From assembly GCA_031280455.1 (NCBI GenBank), contig JAITGR010000098.1, positions 1 through 6,015 of the forward strand: a stretch of DNA of 6,015 nt, given 5' to 3'. This document shows, in pieces, positions 1-5,748 of this stretch. A program made the position numbers and the translations under genes. Each line of letters starts with the position of its first letter. Position 1 is the first letter of the stretch. The notes beneath the pieces were generated by a model. It saw nothing but the letters and a program-made list of their open reading frames with translations, was not told the DNA's origin and made no database searches. This stretch comes from Spirochaetaceae bacterium. Lineage in GTDB: Bacteria > Spirochaetota > Spirochaetia > Treponematales > Breznakiellaceae.

Positions 1-1
1 G

Positions 2-1651
2 CTAGAACTGCTCGAAGAAGGGCAGCTGGTGGAAGGTGTTGTCGTCCAAATTTCAAAAGACCATGTGTTTGTGGATGTGGGGTACAAATCCGAAGGCAGA
101 ATTCCCGTCTCCGAATTCCCCACACTGCCGGCTGCGGGCGACAAAGTAACGGTTGTTCTGGTTTCAAAAGAAAACAAGCACGGGGAAGTCATTGTTTCTA
201 AACAGAAGGCGGACGAAAAAATCTTCTGGAAAAATCTTCGCCAGGCGTACCAAAACAAGACGCCGGTCGAAGGCATCATCGAAAAACAGGTAAAAGGCGG
301 CTTTAGTCTGCGCCTTGGCCCGGAGGCGGAGGCATTTTTGCCGATAAGCCAGGCCGATGTCTCGCGGGTAGAAAAGCCGGAAAAACTCATCGGCCAAAAA
401 ATGGAAGTGCTGATAGAGCGCCTGTATTCCGATGGTAAAATTAACATTATCGCTAACCGCCGAAAGTACATGGAAGAGAGCAGCAACAAAAAGCGCGCCG
501 AATTCTTTGAGAGTGTGCCTGTGGGCAGCGAAGTAACCGGCGTGGTAAAAAGTTTTACCTCGTTTGGCGCGTTTATCGACCTGGGCGGGTTCGACGGCCT
601 GCTGCATGTAAACGAAATGAGCTGGGGTCACGTTATACGCCCGCGCGATTACGTTAAGAAGGGGCAGGAAATAAAGTTAAAGGTTGTCCGCCTGGATAAA
701 GAGGAAGGCTACATTAACTTGTCGATAAAACATTTTACCGACGACCCCTGGGTTCATTTTGAAGATAAATACCACGTAAACGATATTGTAAAAGGCAAGG
801 TAACAAAGCTGGCCGAATTCGGCGCGTTCATCGAGCTTGAAGAAGGTATTGAAGGGCTGGCGCATATATCCGACCTTTCGTGGATTAAAAAAGTCCAAAA
901 GCCGTCCGAAATACTTTCTATAGGCGATGAAGTTGAGTGCATGGTGCTGGGCTACGATTTGCAGGCTGGCCGCGTTTCGCTCGGCTTAAAGCAGGTAACG
1001 GAAAATCCATGGGCGCTTATTGAAGAAAAATATCCGGTTGGAACGCGGCTTACGCGCAAAATTGTAAAAGTAGCGGGCGTGGGCGCGTTTATCGAGTTGG
1101 AAGACGGCGTGGACGGTTTTCTGCATAATGACGACTTGTCGTGGGCTAAAAAGGGCAAGCATCCGCCAGTTGAACTAAAAGAAGGCGAGGAAATCGAGGT
1201 TATTGTCATTGGCTGCGAGGCTAAATCGAAGCACATAAAGCTGGGGGTTAAGCAGCTTACCGACGACCCCTGGAAAAGTTTTAACGCGGCGTACAAGATT
1301 GGTTCGCCTGTGGAGGGCGAAGTCGCTACCATAACCGAATTCGGCTTGTTCCTGCGGGTGCCTGGCGGCATCGAGGGCTTAATCCACAAAAGCAATCTGG
1401 TGGAAAACAAGGACGAAAACCCGGACGAGGCGCTGAAAAAATACAAGGAAGGGGATAAAATTAAAGCGGTGCTTATTGAAATTCAGGTTGATAAGCAAAA
1501 AGCCGCGTTTAGCATAAAAGATTACCATAAAAAGCTGCAAAAAGATGAAATTTCGCGCTATATGGCAGGCGGCAGCGATTCGGATGACGGCACGTTTACG
1601 CTTGGCGACTTCCTAAAATCGAAAGAAGCGAAAGACAAAGACGCTGAATAA
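2..1651 (+). CDS. rpsA: 30S ribosomal protein S1, 5'-truncated by window edge
   Basis: S1 binds mRNA on the small ribosomal subunit and helps load it for initiation. The frame is open to the left edge (the first codons read LELLEEGQL, then VEGVVV), so the GTG at 29 is an internal valine codon and the true start lies outside the window. Counting from that valine, six S1-type OB-fold repeats can be seen at about residues 1-60, 80-146, 165-236, 250-322, 337-410 and 424-498. Repeats 3-5 carry the classic FGAF or VGAF strand followed by a G-(F/I/V)-(D/E)-G-(L/F)-LH/AH motif. Linkers contain the conserved DPW or NPW signature (TDDPW twice, TENPW once). The C-terminus is short, charged and acidic, ending in KDKDAE. 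Six repeats match the long Gram-negative type of S1. In Treponema pallidum S1 is fused behind cytidylate kinase; whether that holds here cannot be seen. murJ starts 35 bp downstream, suggesting co-transcription. Confidence 0.96.
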   Translation, partial: LELLEEGQLVEGVVVQISKDHVFVDVGYKSEGRIPVSEFPTLPAAGDKVTVVLVSKENKHGEVIVSKQKADEKIFWKNLRQAYQNKTPVEGIIEKQVKGGFSLRLGPEAEAFLPISQADVSRVEKPEKLIGQKMEVLIERLYSDGKINIIANRRKYMEESSNKKRAEFFESVPVGSEVTGVVKSFTSFGAFIDLGGFDGLLHVNEMSWGHVIRPRDYVKKGQEIKLKVVRLDKEEGYINLSIKHFTDDPWVHFEDKYHVNDIVKGKVTKLAEFGAFIELEEGIEGLAHISDLSWIKKVQKPSEILSIGDEVECMVLGYDLQAGRVSLGLKQVTENPWALIEEKYPVGTRLTRKIVKVAGVGAFIELEDGVDGFLHNDDLSWAKKGKHPPVELKEGEEIEVIVIGCEAKSKHIKLGVKQLTDDPWKSFNAAYKIGSPVEGEVATITEFGLFLRVPGGIEGLIHKSNLVENKDENPDEALKKYKEGDKIKAVLIEIQVDKQKAAFSIKDYHKKLQKDEISRYMAGGSDSDDGTFTLGDFLKSKEAKDKDAE

Positions 1652-1686
1652 GCGTTTTCCGCGCCGCCGTACTTTTTGTTGACCCC

Positions 1687-3261
1687 ATGCCGGTAAAACA
1701 GCCGCCTTCCCTTTTGCGGCACGGTTCTATTCTGTCGTTGCTTACACTCGCGTCGCGGGTGCTGGGCTTGGTGCGCGAAATGACAAAGGCCGCTCTGCTT
1801 GGTACCGGCGCGCTTTCCGACGCTTTTTCCGTCGCGTTTATCATCCCCAACTTGTTCCGCCGGCTTTTTGCCGAAGGGTCAATATCCGTCGCGTTTATCC
1901 CCGTTTTCAAATCGACCCTGCTGGACAACGACGCCGCGAAAACGCGCGAATTTTTGGCCTGCTTTTTTTCCGTGCTGTCTTTTTTTGTGAGCATTGCTTG
2001 CGGCGCGGGCATACTTGCCGCTCCGGCCCTGGTCCGGCTTTTCGGCGACGGCGCGTTTGACGAAACGGTGTTTCTGACCCGTCTTATGTTTCCTTTTTTG
2101 GCGTTTGTATCCGTCGCCGCCCTTTTTCAGGGGGTGTTGAACAGCGTCAACGTATTCGCGCCGGCGGGGTTCGCGCCGGTTCTGCTGAATGTATCGTGTA
2201 TTGGCTGCGCCTGGCTGTTGAAAGACGTTGCCGGAAACGGCGCGCGCGCTATGGCGATTGGTGTTTTGGCCGGCGGCGCGCTGGAGGCGGCCATACAACT
2301 GCCGTTTGTGCTGAAAAGTGGTTTTCGGTTTGGCCTGCGCCGGCTGGGGCGCGCCCTTAAAAACAAGCAAACCAGGGCGGTGTTCGCGTTGATAGGCCCA
2401 ACGATTATCGGCATGGCGGCCTACCAGCTTAACGACCTGGTTTCTTCCGCGCTGGCGTGCCGTGCCGGTTTGGGGGTGCTTTCCAGCCTACAATACTCGC
2501 TGCGCCTGCAGGAGCTTATTTTGGGCGTGTTCGCCGTGTCGATAGGGACGGTGTTGCTGCCCAAGTTGACGGAGGCTGCCCAAAAAAGCGACTGGGCGGC
2601 GTACAACAAACAGCTTACGGCGGCGGTTAATGTTATCGCGCTTATCACGGTGCCGGTTACGGTTTTTTCGCTGCTGTACGGCGAACAGTTGATACGCATT
2701 TTGTTTCAGTTTAGAAATTTTGATGAAAGTTCGGTGCGCCTGACGCTTACCGCGTTCAATTGCCACATTGCGGGGCTGTTTTTTATCGCGCTTAACCGGA
2801 TTTTGGCGCCGGCTTTTTACGCGCGTAAAGATACGGTTTCGCCGACCGCCGCCGGTATTGTTTCGTTTGCCGTGAATATAGCGCTGGCGGCGTTTTTGGC
2901 GGGGCCGCTGCGGGGCGGCGGCATTGCGCTGGCGCTTTCGGTCAGCGGCGCGGTGAATACGGTGGTGTTGTGTGTGCTGATGCGCCGCCGCGCCGCCGCC
3001 GCGCCGGATGAGCCGGTGCCGGCTTTTTGGGTGCCGGTGCGGTATGTGGGTAAGGTGGCGCTGGTGGCGGCGGTGTGCGGCGCGCCGCTTGTGCTGGCAA
3101 AAAAGTATGCCGCCGCTATTCTGGGTGCCGCCGGTATTGCCGGCCGTCCGGCGCTGATAACGGAAACGCTTGTGTGCGGGGTGTTGTTTGTCGCGCTTTG
3201 TCTGGTTGTGCTTGCGGTAAGCGGCGACCCGTATATTCGCGCGCTCCGCCGCCGCCGGTAA
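1687..3261 (+). CDS. murJ: Lipid II flippase MurJ (MviN family)
   Basis: MurJ is a polytopic inner-membrane protein of the MOP exporter superfamily that flips the peptidoglycan precursor lipid II to the outer leaflet. The 524-residue length is typical. The N-terminal signature is clear: LTLASRVLGLVRE at residues 19-31, then LSDAFSVAFIIPNLFRRLFAEG at about 43-64, then AFIPVF. It includes Arg24 and Arg30 in the first helix and the PNLFRRLFAEG motif typical of the family. Long hydrophobic segments alternate with short basic loops to the end, consistent with the 14 membrane helices of the family, though I did not compute topology. The C-terminus is basic (RALRRRR). The ATG at 1687 is the only ordinary start codon between the in-frame stop at 1645-1647 and the conserved N-terminus, but no Shine-Dalgarno precedes it. 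The gene probably relies on the S1 transcript, whose stop is 35 bp upstream. It converges on the M15 peptidase gene. Confidence 0.96.
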   Translation: MPVKQPPSLLRHGSILSLLTLASRVLGLVREMTKAALLGTGALSDAFSVAFIIPNLFRRLFAEGSISVAFIPVFKSTLLDNDAAKTREFLACFFSVLSFFVSIACGAGILAAPALVRLFGDGAFDETVFLTRLMFPFLAFVSVAALFQGVLNSVNVFAPAGFAPVLLNVSCIGCAWLLKDVAGNGARAMAIGVLAGGALEAAIQLPFVLKSGFRFGLRRLGRALKNKQTRAVFALIGPTIIGMAAYQLNDLVSSALACRAGLGVLSSLQYSLRLQELILGVFAVSIGTVLLPKLTEAAQKSDWAAYNKQLTAAVNVIALITVPVTVFSLLYGEQLIRILFQFRNFDESSVRLTLTAFNCHIAGLFFIALNRILAPAFYARKDTVSPTAAGIVSFAVNIALAAFLAGPLRGGGIALALSVSGAVNTVVLCVLMRRRAAAAPDEPVPAFWVPVRYVGKVALVAAVCGAPLVLAKKYAAAILGAAGIAGRPALITETLVCGVLFVALCLVVLAVSGDPYIRALRRRR

Positions 3262-3263
3262 GC

Positions 3264-3282
3264 CGCGCAAGCGATTGCAGCG
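3264..3282. terminator. Small imperfect hairpin between convergent genes (weak candidate)
   Basis: Within the 31-bp gap between the murJ stop and the peptidase stop, CGCGCAA and TTGCaGCG can pair around a GCGA loop, with one bulged A. No T-tract follows on either strand, so this is not a standard intrinsic terminator. I list it as the only structure in the convergent gap; it may be chance. Confidence 0.2.
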
Positions 3283-3292
3283 CCTGTATGTT

Positions 3293-4330
3293 CTAATATT
3301 CGCCGGTAATTTCTATGTCGTTGAGTAAGAGAATTTCCGGGCGGTATTCAAAGTGCATGGTGTCATAAAAGAGCCATTTTCCGCCCCAGATAAAGCCGTA
3401 GGATTCGAATATTTTGACGACTGCGTCCGGCGGCTGGTAGCGTTCTGTGTATGCGGTGTTCCACCAGTTTTCGCGTTTTTGCGCGGTCCAGAGCCAGTAG
3501 GTTTCCCGCGAGCGGAGGCTGGGGCCGGCGGGGAGTATGTCTATGGCGGTGCCGTAGGCGTGGTTGCTGGTGCTTTGGGTGTCGGCTATGGTGCGCCAGT
3601 TCCAGGCGCTTATGGTGTCGATGCTGTCCAGCCATTGTTTTATTTGCCGGCTGCCGCGGGCTTCTTTGTTGATGCGCTGCTCGATAAGGGCGAGTTCTTC
3701 CAGTATCGCGTGGTGGACGAGGATTTCTTTGCCTAAAAATTTTATTGTTTTTACTTGTTCCCAGGCTTCGGCGCGGTTGTGGATGTTCCAGAGGTCGTTG
3801 TAAAAATACTGGGAGCGGCGCTGCGTTTGTTTGCTGCTGCCGCGCCGCTGGCTTGTAATGCGTGCCAGGCGTTCGTCTTCTTCTTTGTCCGGCGCTTTCC
3901 ACTCCGGCAGGTCTTTGGGGTAGTTGTAGAATGGCTGGGAGGTGTATAAATCGGCGGAGGAGCGGAGTGATTCCGGCAGGAGTTTGCCGTCGGCGTAAAA
4001 ATACCAGATGCCGTGGAGTTCTACTGCCCAGTCGCCGTGTATGTACGCAACGTCGCGTATGCGTTTGGGGTGCGCTTTTGCCAGTGAACGCATTACTTTT
4101 TCCGCGCGGCTGGCGGTGTTGTTGAGGTGTATGGTTGGCGACAGGAGGTTGAGTTCGATTGTTGCCGGCGCTGGTGGCCGTCCTACGGATAGTTCGCCGC
4201 CGCCGTCTTCTTCTTCAAACGGCAACGGCGTACCGCTTTGTTCAAGGGTGCCGAGCGTAAAAGCGGCGCGCGCGGACACGAGCAGCAATACGCGGCACAA
4301 TCCGGCTACCAGCCGGCGGCGTCCTGTCAT
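3293..4330 (-). CDS. Secreted M15-family peptidoglycan peptidase (D-Ala-D-Ala carboxypeptidase / endopeptidase type)
   Basis: This is a probable zinc metallopeptidase acting on peptidoglycan stem peptides in the cell envelope. Starting at the ATG at 4330 the product has 345 residues. It begins MTGRRR followed by a hydrophobic stretch (about residues 7-20) and SARA, a plausible signal peptide with an A-R-A cleavage site. A Pro- and acidic-rich linker and a charged helical middle section (about 140-235) precede the catalytic domain at the C-terminus. The M15 metal motif is present: SNHAYGTAID at 255-264 supplies His257 and Asp264. WLFYDTMHFEY at 319-329 supplies Asp323 (likely catalytic) and His326 (third ligand). 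The D-x-x-H spacing resembles the L-Ala-D-Glu endopeptidase branch (M15C, CwlK/Ply500-like), so the exact bond cut is uncertain. The frame stays open upstream to a GTG at 4420, but that region has no Shine-Dalgarno and contains a perfect palindrome, so I prefer 4330. It lies 92 bp behind rplY on the same strand. Confidence 0.85.
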   Translation of the reverse strand: MTGRRRLVAGLCRVLLLVSARAAFTLGTLEQSGTPLPFEEEDGGGELSVGRPPAPATIELNLLSPTIHLNNTASRAEKVMRSLAKAHPKRIRDVAYIHGDWAVELHGIWYFYADGKLLPESLRSSADLYTSQPFYNYPKDLPEWKAPDKEEDERLARITSQRRGSSKQTQRRSQYFYNDLWNIHNRAEAWEQVKTIKFLGKEILVHHAILEELALIEQRINKEARGSRQIKQWLDSIDTISAWNWRTIADTQSTSNHAYGTAIDILPAGPSLRSRETYWLWTAQKRENWWNTAYTERYQPPDAVVKIFESYGFIWGGKWLFYDTMHFEYRPEILLLNDIEITGEY

Positions 4331-4370
4331 GCCTCGTCCAGCGCGCGGTATCCCGCTGAAATCAAGGTAT

Positions 4371-4398
4371 CTTTCCCAAAATTGCAATTTTGGGAAAG
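4371..4398. repeat. Perfect 28-bp palindrome in the rplY-peptidase gap
   Basis: The sequence is CTTTCCCAAAATTG followed directly by its exact reverse complement, with the centre between 4384 and 4385. As RNA it forms a 12-bp stem with a TGCA loop on either strand. It starts 25 bp after the rplY stop on the minus strand. The bases that follow on that strand (ATACCTTGATTT) are not a T-tract, so it is a poor intrinsic terminator. It is also markedly more AT-rich than its neighbours. It may be an extragenic palindromic repeat, a transcript-stabilising 3' hairpin for rplY, or a protein-binding site. Confidence 0.85.
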
Positions 4399-4422
4399 GC
4401 TCATGCGGCCGCCGGAACACGC

Positions 4423-5040
4423 TTAACTGGCCGGCTTGGCTTTGGCATCGGCCGCTTCGGGGGCTGCTTCCTGGGCGGCGGCGGTTTTGTCCTGCCGCGC
4501 GAATTTTACCAGCGCGACAACTTTGTCCGGTGCCGAAAGCAGCTTAACGCCGCTTGCCAGTTTTAAGTCGCCGGCGTGGATGGTCTGGTTCGCTTTGAGC
4601 TCGCTGATGTCAACTTCGATGCGCGCCGGCAGGTCTTGCGGCATACACTCAACTTCGATTTCGCGCAGCGGCGTTTCCAGGATGCCGCCGTCCCGCACGC
4701 CGACGGGGTTTCCGAAGGTGCGCAGCGATACTTTGGTACGCAAGATTTTGCCGGGTTCGATTTCGTAAAAATCAATGTGCAAAATCTTTCCGTTGGTAAT
4801 ATCCCGCTGCGTGCTTTTGACAAAGGCCTCGTGCGTGCCGCCGTCAAAGGCTACCGTTACGATGGTGCTTTCGGTTATGCCTTTAATGCCGCCCGTGAAT
4901 TCCCGCTCGTCCAAATCGAGGGAAACCGTCTCGTTGTGTCCGTAAATAACCGCAGGAATGCGTCCGGTGCGGCGCAGCCGGTTGACCGCCGCCGACCCTG
5001 TTACGCTTCTTTTTTTTGCGGCAAATTGAACATTAGCCAT
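4423..5040 (-). CDS. rplY: 50S ribosomal protein L25/TL5/Ctc family
   Basis: This protein binds 5S rRNA in the central protuberance of the large subunit. At 205 residues it is the long, two-domain (Ctc/TL5) form. The N-terminal 5S-binding domain (about 1-92) shows LRRTGRIPAVIYG at 22-34 and the strand KILHIDFYEI at 85-94. The C-terminal beta domain (about 95-182) carries GNPVGVRDGGILE at 110-122 and ECMPQDLPARIEVDISEL. The tail from about 186 is Ala-rich and low in complexity (TAAAQEAAPEAADAKAKPAS), as is common in this family. The start ATG at 5040 is fixed by a good AAGGAG at 5047-5052 with 6-nt spacing. The gene lies behind tRNA-Gln and spoVG on the same strand; spoVG and ctc are also near neighbours in Firmicutes. 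The peptidase gene follows after 92 bp. Confidence 0.96.
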   Translation of the reverse strand: MANVQFAAKKRSVTGSAAVNRLRRTGRIPAVIYGHNETVSLDLDEREFTGGIKGITESTIVTVAFDGGTHEAFVKSTQRDITNGKILHIDFYEIEPGKILRTKVSLRTFGNPVGVRDGGILETPLREIEVECMPQDLPARIEVDISELKANQTIHAGDLKLASGVKLLSAPDKVVALVKFARQDKTAAAQEAAPEAADAKAKPAS

Positions 5041-5046
5041 TTTTTT

Positions 5047-5052
5047 CTCCTT
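5047..5052 (-). promoter_or_regulatory. Shine-Dalgarno of rplY
   Basis: On the minus strand AAGGAG lies six bases before the ATG at 5040. It fixes the rplY start. Confidence 0.85.
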
Positions 5053-5065
5053 AAAAACTATTGTT

Positions 5066-5095
5066 GCCGCCTTTGCACTTCAGGTCAAAGGCGGC
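5066..5095 (-). promoter_or_regulatory. Strong hairpin in the rplY leader
   Basis: GCCGCCTTTG and CAAAGGCGGC form a perfect 10-bp stem around a 10-base loop. Reading the minus strand, the stem ends 13 bases before the rplY Shine-Dalgarno and is followed by AACAATAGTTTTTAA. The T5 run starts eight bases after the stem, so it would be a weak terminator at best. It may shield the 3' end of the processed tRNA-Gln, attenuate entry into rplY, or act as a target for L25 itself, which is known to autoregulate in E. coli. The stem is seen; the role is inferred. Confidence 0.5.
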
Positions 5096-5103
5096 GCTAT
5101 GGG

Positions 5104-5127
5104 ACGGCAGATTGTAATTTCTGCCGT
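5104..5127 (-). repeat. Second inverted repeat between tRNA-Gln and rplY
   Basis: ACGGCAGA and TCTGCCGT pair perfectly over 8 bp around the loop TTGTAATT (plus strand), starting nine bases beyond the tRNA 3' end on the minus strand. No T-tract follows. Together with the hairpin at 5066-5095 it makes the tRNA-rplY spacer a two-hairpin leader or trailer. Confidence 0.5.
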
Positions 5128-5135
5128 TCGTTATG

Positions 5136-5207
5136 CTGGGACGACAGGGTTCGAACCTGTGCATGCCGGAGCCAAAACCCGGTGGCTTACCACTTGCCTA
5201 CGTCCCA
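5136..5207 (-). tRNA. tRNA-Gln (anticodon TTG)
   Basis: This is a complete 72-nt cloverleaf on the minus strand. The acceptor TGGGACG pairs fully with CGTCCCA. The D-stem is GGC/GCC. The anticodon stem CCGGG/TCCGG has one G-T pair, and its loop TTTTGGC places the anticodon TTG at 5175-5173. The variable loop is CATGC, and the T-arm is ACAGG-TTCGAAC-CCTGT. The 1-72 pair is U-A and base 73 is G, both usual for glutamine tRNA. The CCA end is not encoded (CAT follows), so a tRNA nucleotidyltransferase must add it. It sits 34 bp behind spoVG with no convincing promoter of its own, so it is probably excised from the spoVG-rplY transcript. Confidence 0.97.
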
Positions 5208-5241
5208 ATAATACGCGCTCATACCGCGGATTTCCGGCGGC

Positions 5242-5550
5242 CTATTCAACGGCCTCCGGCAGCTCATCGGTTTCGCCGCTTTCTTCGCCGCATTCAAAAT
5301 CCGCCGCGGCATATTTTTCCAGAATCGTATTGTGAATGATAGCCCGAAAATCACCGTTTATCGGATGCGCGACATCGCGGTATTGACCAGTGCGCGTTTT
5401 TCTGCTGGGCATCGCGATAATAAGGCCGTCCTTTCCCTCGATTACTTTTATGTTATGGACAACAAAACAATTGTCCAAAGTAAGGGAAACGTAAGCCTTT
5501 AGTTTGTCATCGTCCAAAACTTTCCGAATTTTAACATCGGTAATTTGCAT
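5242..5550 (-). CDS. spoVG: SpoVG family nucleic-acid-binding regulator
   Basis: SpoVG proteins are small DNA- and RNA-binding regulators, first named for septation in Bacillus and also present in spirochaetes such as Borrelia. The product has 102 residues. It shows the family core [11 protein letters not shown] at the N-terminus, then [24 protein letters not shown] at about 29-52 and YRDVAHPI at 57-64, followed by a short helix and an acidic tail (about 85-102) ending ELPEAVE. The start is set by an AAGGAG at 5557-5562, six bases before the ATG at 5550. An in-frame ATG at 5574 would add eight residues foreign to the family and has no ribosome site. A sigma-70-like promoter lies at 5603-5631. 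tRNA-Gln and rplY follow on the same strand. Confidence 0.96.
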   Translation of the reverse strand: MQITDVKIRKVLDDDKLKAYVSLTLDNCFVVHNIKVIEGKDGLIIAMPSRKTRTGQYRDVAHPINGDFRAIIHNTILEKYAAADFECGEESGETDELPEAVE

Positions 5551-5556
5551 GACTTT

Positions 5557-5562
5557 CTCCTT
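5557..5562 (-). promoter_or_regulatory. Shine-Dalgarno of spoVG
   Basis: AAGGAG lies on the minus strand six bases before the ATG at 5550. It decides between this start and the upstream in-frame ATG at 5574. Confidence 0.85.
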
Positions 5563-5602
5563 TACCAGCCGCAAACAGGGCGTTCCTCACCTATTCCATG
5601 CC

Positions 5603-5631
5603 ATATTACCGTATTGCCAGGTTTTTTACAA
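5603..5631 (-). promoter_or_regulatory. Sigma-70-type promoter for spoVG
   Basis: On the minus strand a -35 box TTGTAA (5626-5631) is followed by exactly 17 bp and a -10 box TAATAT (5603-5608). The expected transcription start is near 5596, giving a leader of about 45 nt to the spoVG ATG. It likely also drives tRNA-Gln, rplY and perhaps the peptidase gene. Confidence 0.7.
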
Positions 5632-5639
5632 GAGTGCGC

Positions 5640-5665
5640 AAAAAAAGAATAGGGGATAACTCCTA
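5640..5665 (-). terminator. Second, weaker terminator candidate upstream of spoVG promoter
   Basis: On the minus strand UAGGAG-UUAU-CCCCUA (5665-5650) can form a 6-bp stem with one A-C mismatch, followed by TTCTTTTTTT (5649-5640). It lies 16 bases past the stronger terminator's T-tract and may act as its back-up, insulating spoVG from the upstream small transcript. Confidence 0.4.
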
Positions 5666-5673
5666 CCGCCATA

Positions 5674-5748
5674 CTAGCCTAAAAATAAAAAGAGGCCAAG
5701 AGCCCATACGAGCCCTTGGCCAAGACCAAATATAAGGAGGTCGCCCAT
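5674..5748 (-). CDS. Candidate 24-residue hydrophobic peptide
   Basis: The ORF starts MGDLLIFGLGQG and ends WALGLFLFLG, so after Asp3 it has no charged residue and could be a single membrane helix. A GGAGG (5762-5758) lies nine bases before the ATG, and a strong promoter lies about 55 bp upstream. This arrangement recalls type I toxins or leader peptides, but I recognise no family. Two points count against simple translation: the Shine-Dalgarno is buried in a hairpin, and the intrinsic terminator lies within codons 10-23, so most transcripts would end before the stop codon at 5674-5676. The upstream in-frame extension to an ATG at 5937 is unlikely because the promoter sits inside it. Confidence 0.35.
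   Translation of the reverse strand: MGDLLIFGLGQGLVWALGLFLFLG
5681..5721 (-). terminator. Intrinsic terminator of the small minus-strand transcript
   Basis: On the minus strand GGCCAAG (5721-5715) pairs with CTTGGCC (5700-5694), with further partial pairing of the GGCTC/GGGCT interior. It is followed by TCTTTTTATTTTT (5693-5681). A GC-rich stem with a directly adjacent U-rich tract is the classic Rho-independent form, and only this strand has the tract. It lies inside the 24-codon ORF at 5674-5748. Confidence 0.8.
5734..5741 (+). promoter_or_regulatory. Perfect Shine-Dalgarno on the plus strand (or anti-SD element of the minus-strand RNA)
   Basis: AAGGAGGT lies five bases before the ATG at 5747, an ideal ribosome site for the 54-codon plus-strand ORF. 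The same bases read on the minus strand are ACCTCCTT, which can pair with that strand's GGAGG. The element may therefore exist as an anti-Shine-Dalgarno, and its plus-strand reading may be an echo. Confidence 0.4.

Noticed and set aside
735..1273. Identical 17-base direct repeat (735-751 and 1257-1273) in the S1 gene
   Set aside because: It encodes the TDDPW linker between S1 domains and is explained by internal domain duplication.
164..1446. Several long minus-strand ORFs inside the S1 gene
   Set aside because: They are antisense to a clearly coding S1 protein and show no recognisable protein features.
2981..3006. GCC/CGC triplet run in murJ
   Set aside because: It encodes the RRRAAAAP loop and is short; slippage is possible but nothing indicates phase variation.
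2488..3270. 260-codon minus-strand ORF opposite murJ, rich in Arg, His and Gln
   Set aside because: Its composition is that of an antisense reading of a GC-rich membrane protein gene.
4262..4330. Lipoprotein signal (LVAGLC) in the peptidase N-terminus
   Set aside because: The residue before Cys is Leu and the Cys is only the 12th residue; a standard signal peptide with A-R-A cleavage fits better.
4331..4420. N-terminal extension of the peptidase to the GTG at 4420
   Set aside because: It has no ribosome site, runs through the 28-bp palindrome, and would place the signal peptide internally; the ATG at 4330 starts a normal signal peptide.
4576..5211. 211-codon plus-strand ORF spanning rplY and tRNA-Gln
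   Set aside because: It is antisense to rplY and runs through the tRNA gene; no start signal is visible.
5551..5574. Eight-residue N-terminal extension of SpoVG
   Set aside because: AAGGAG sits six bases before the ATG at 5550 and the family starts with MQITD or similar.
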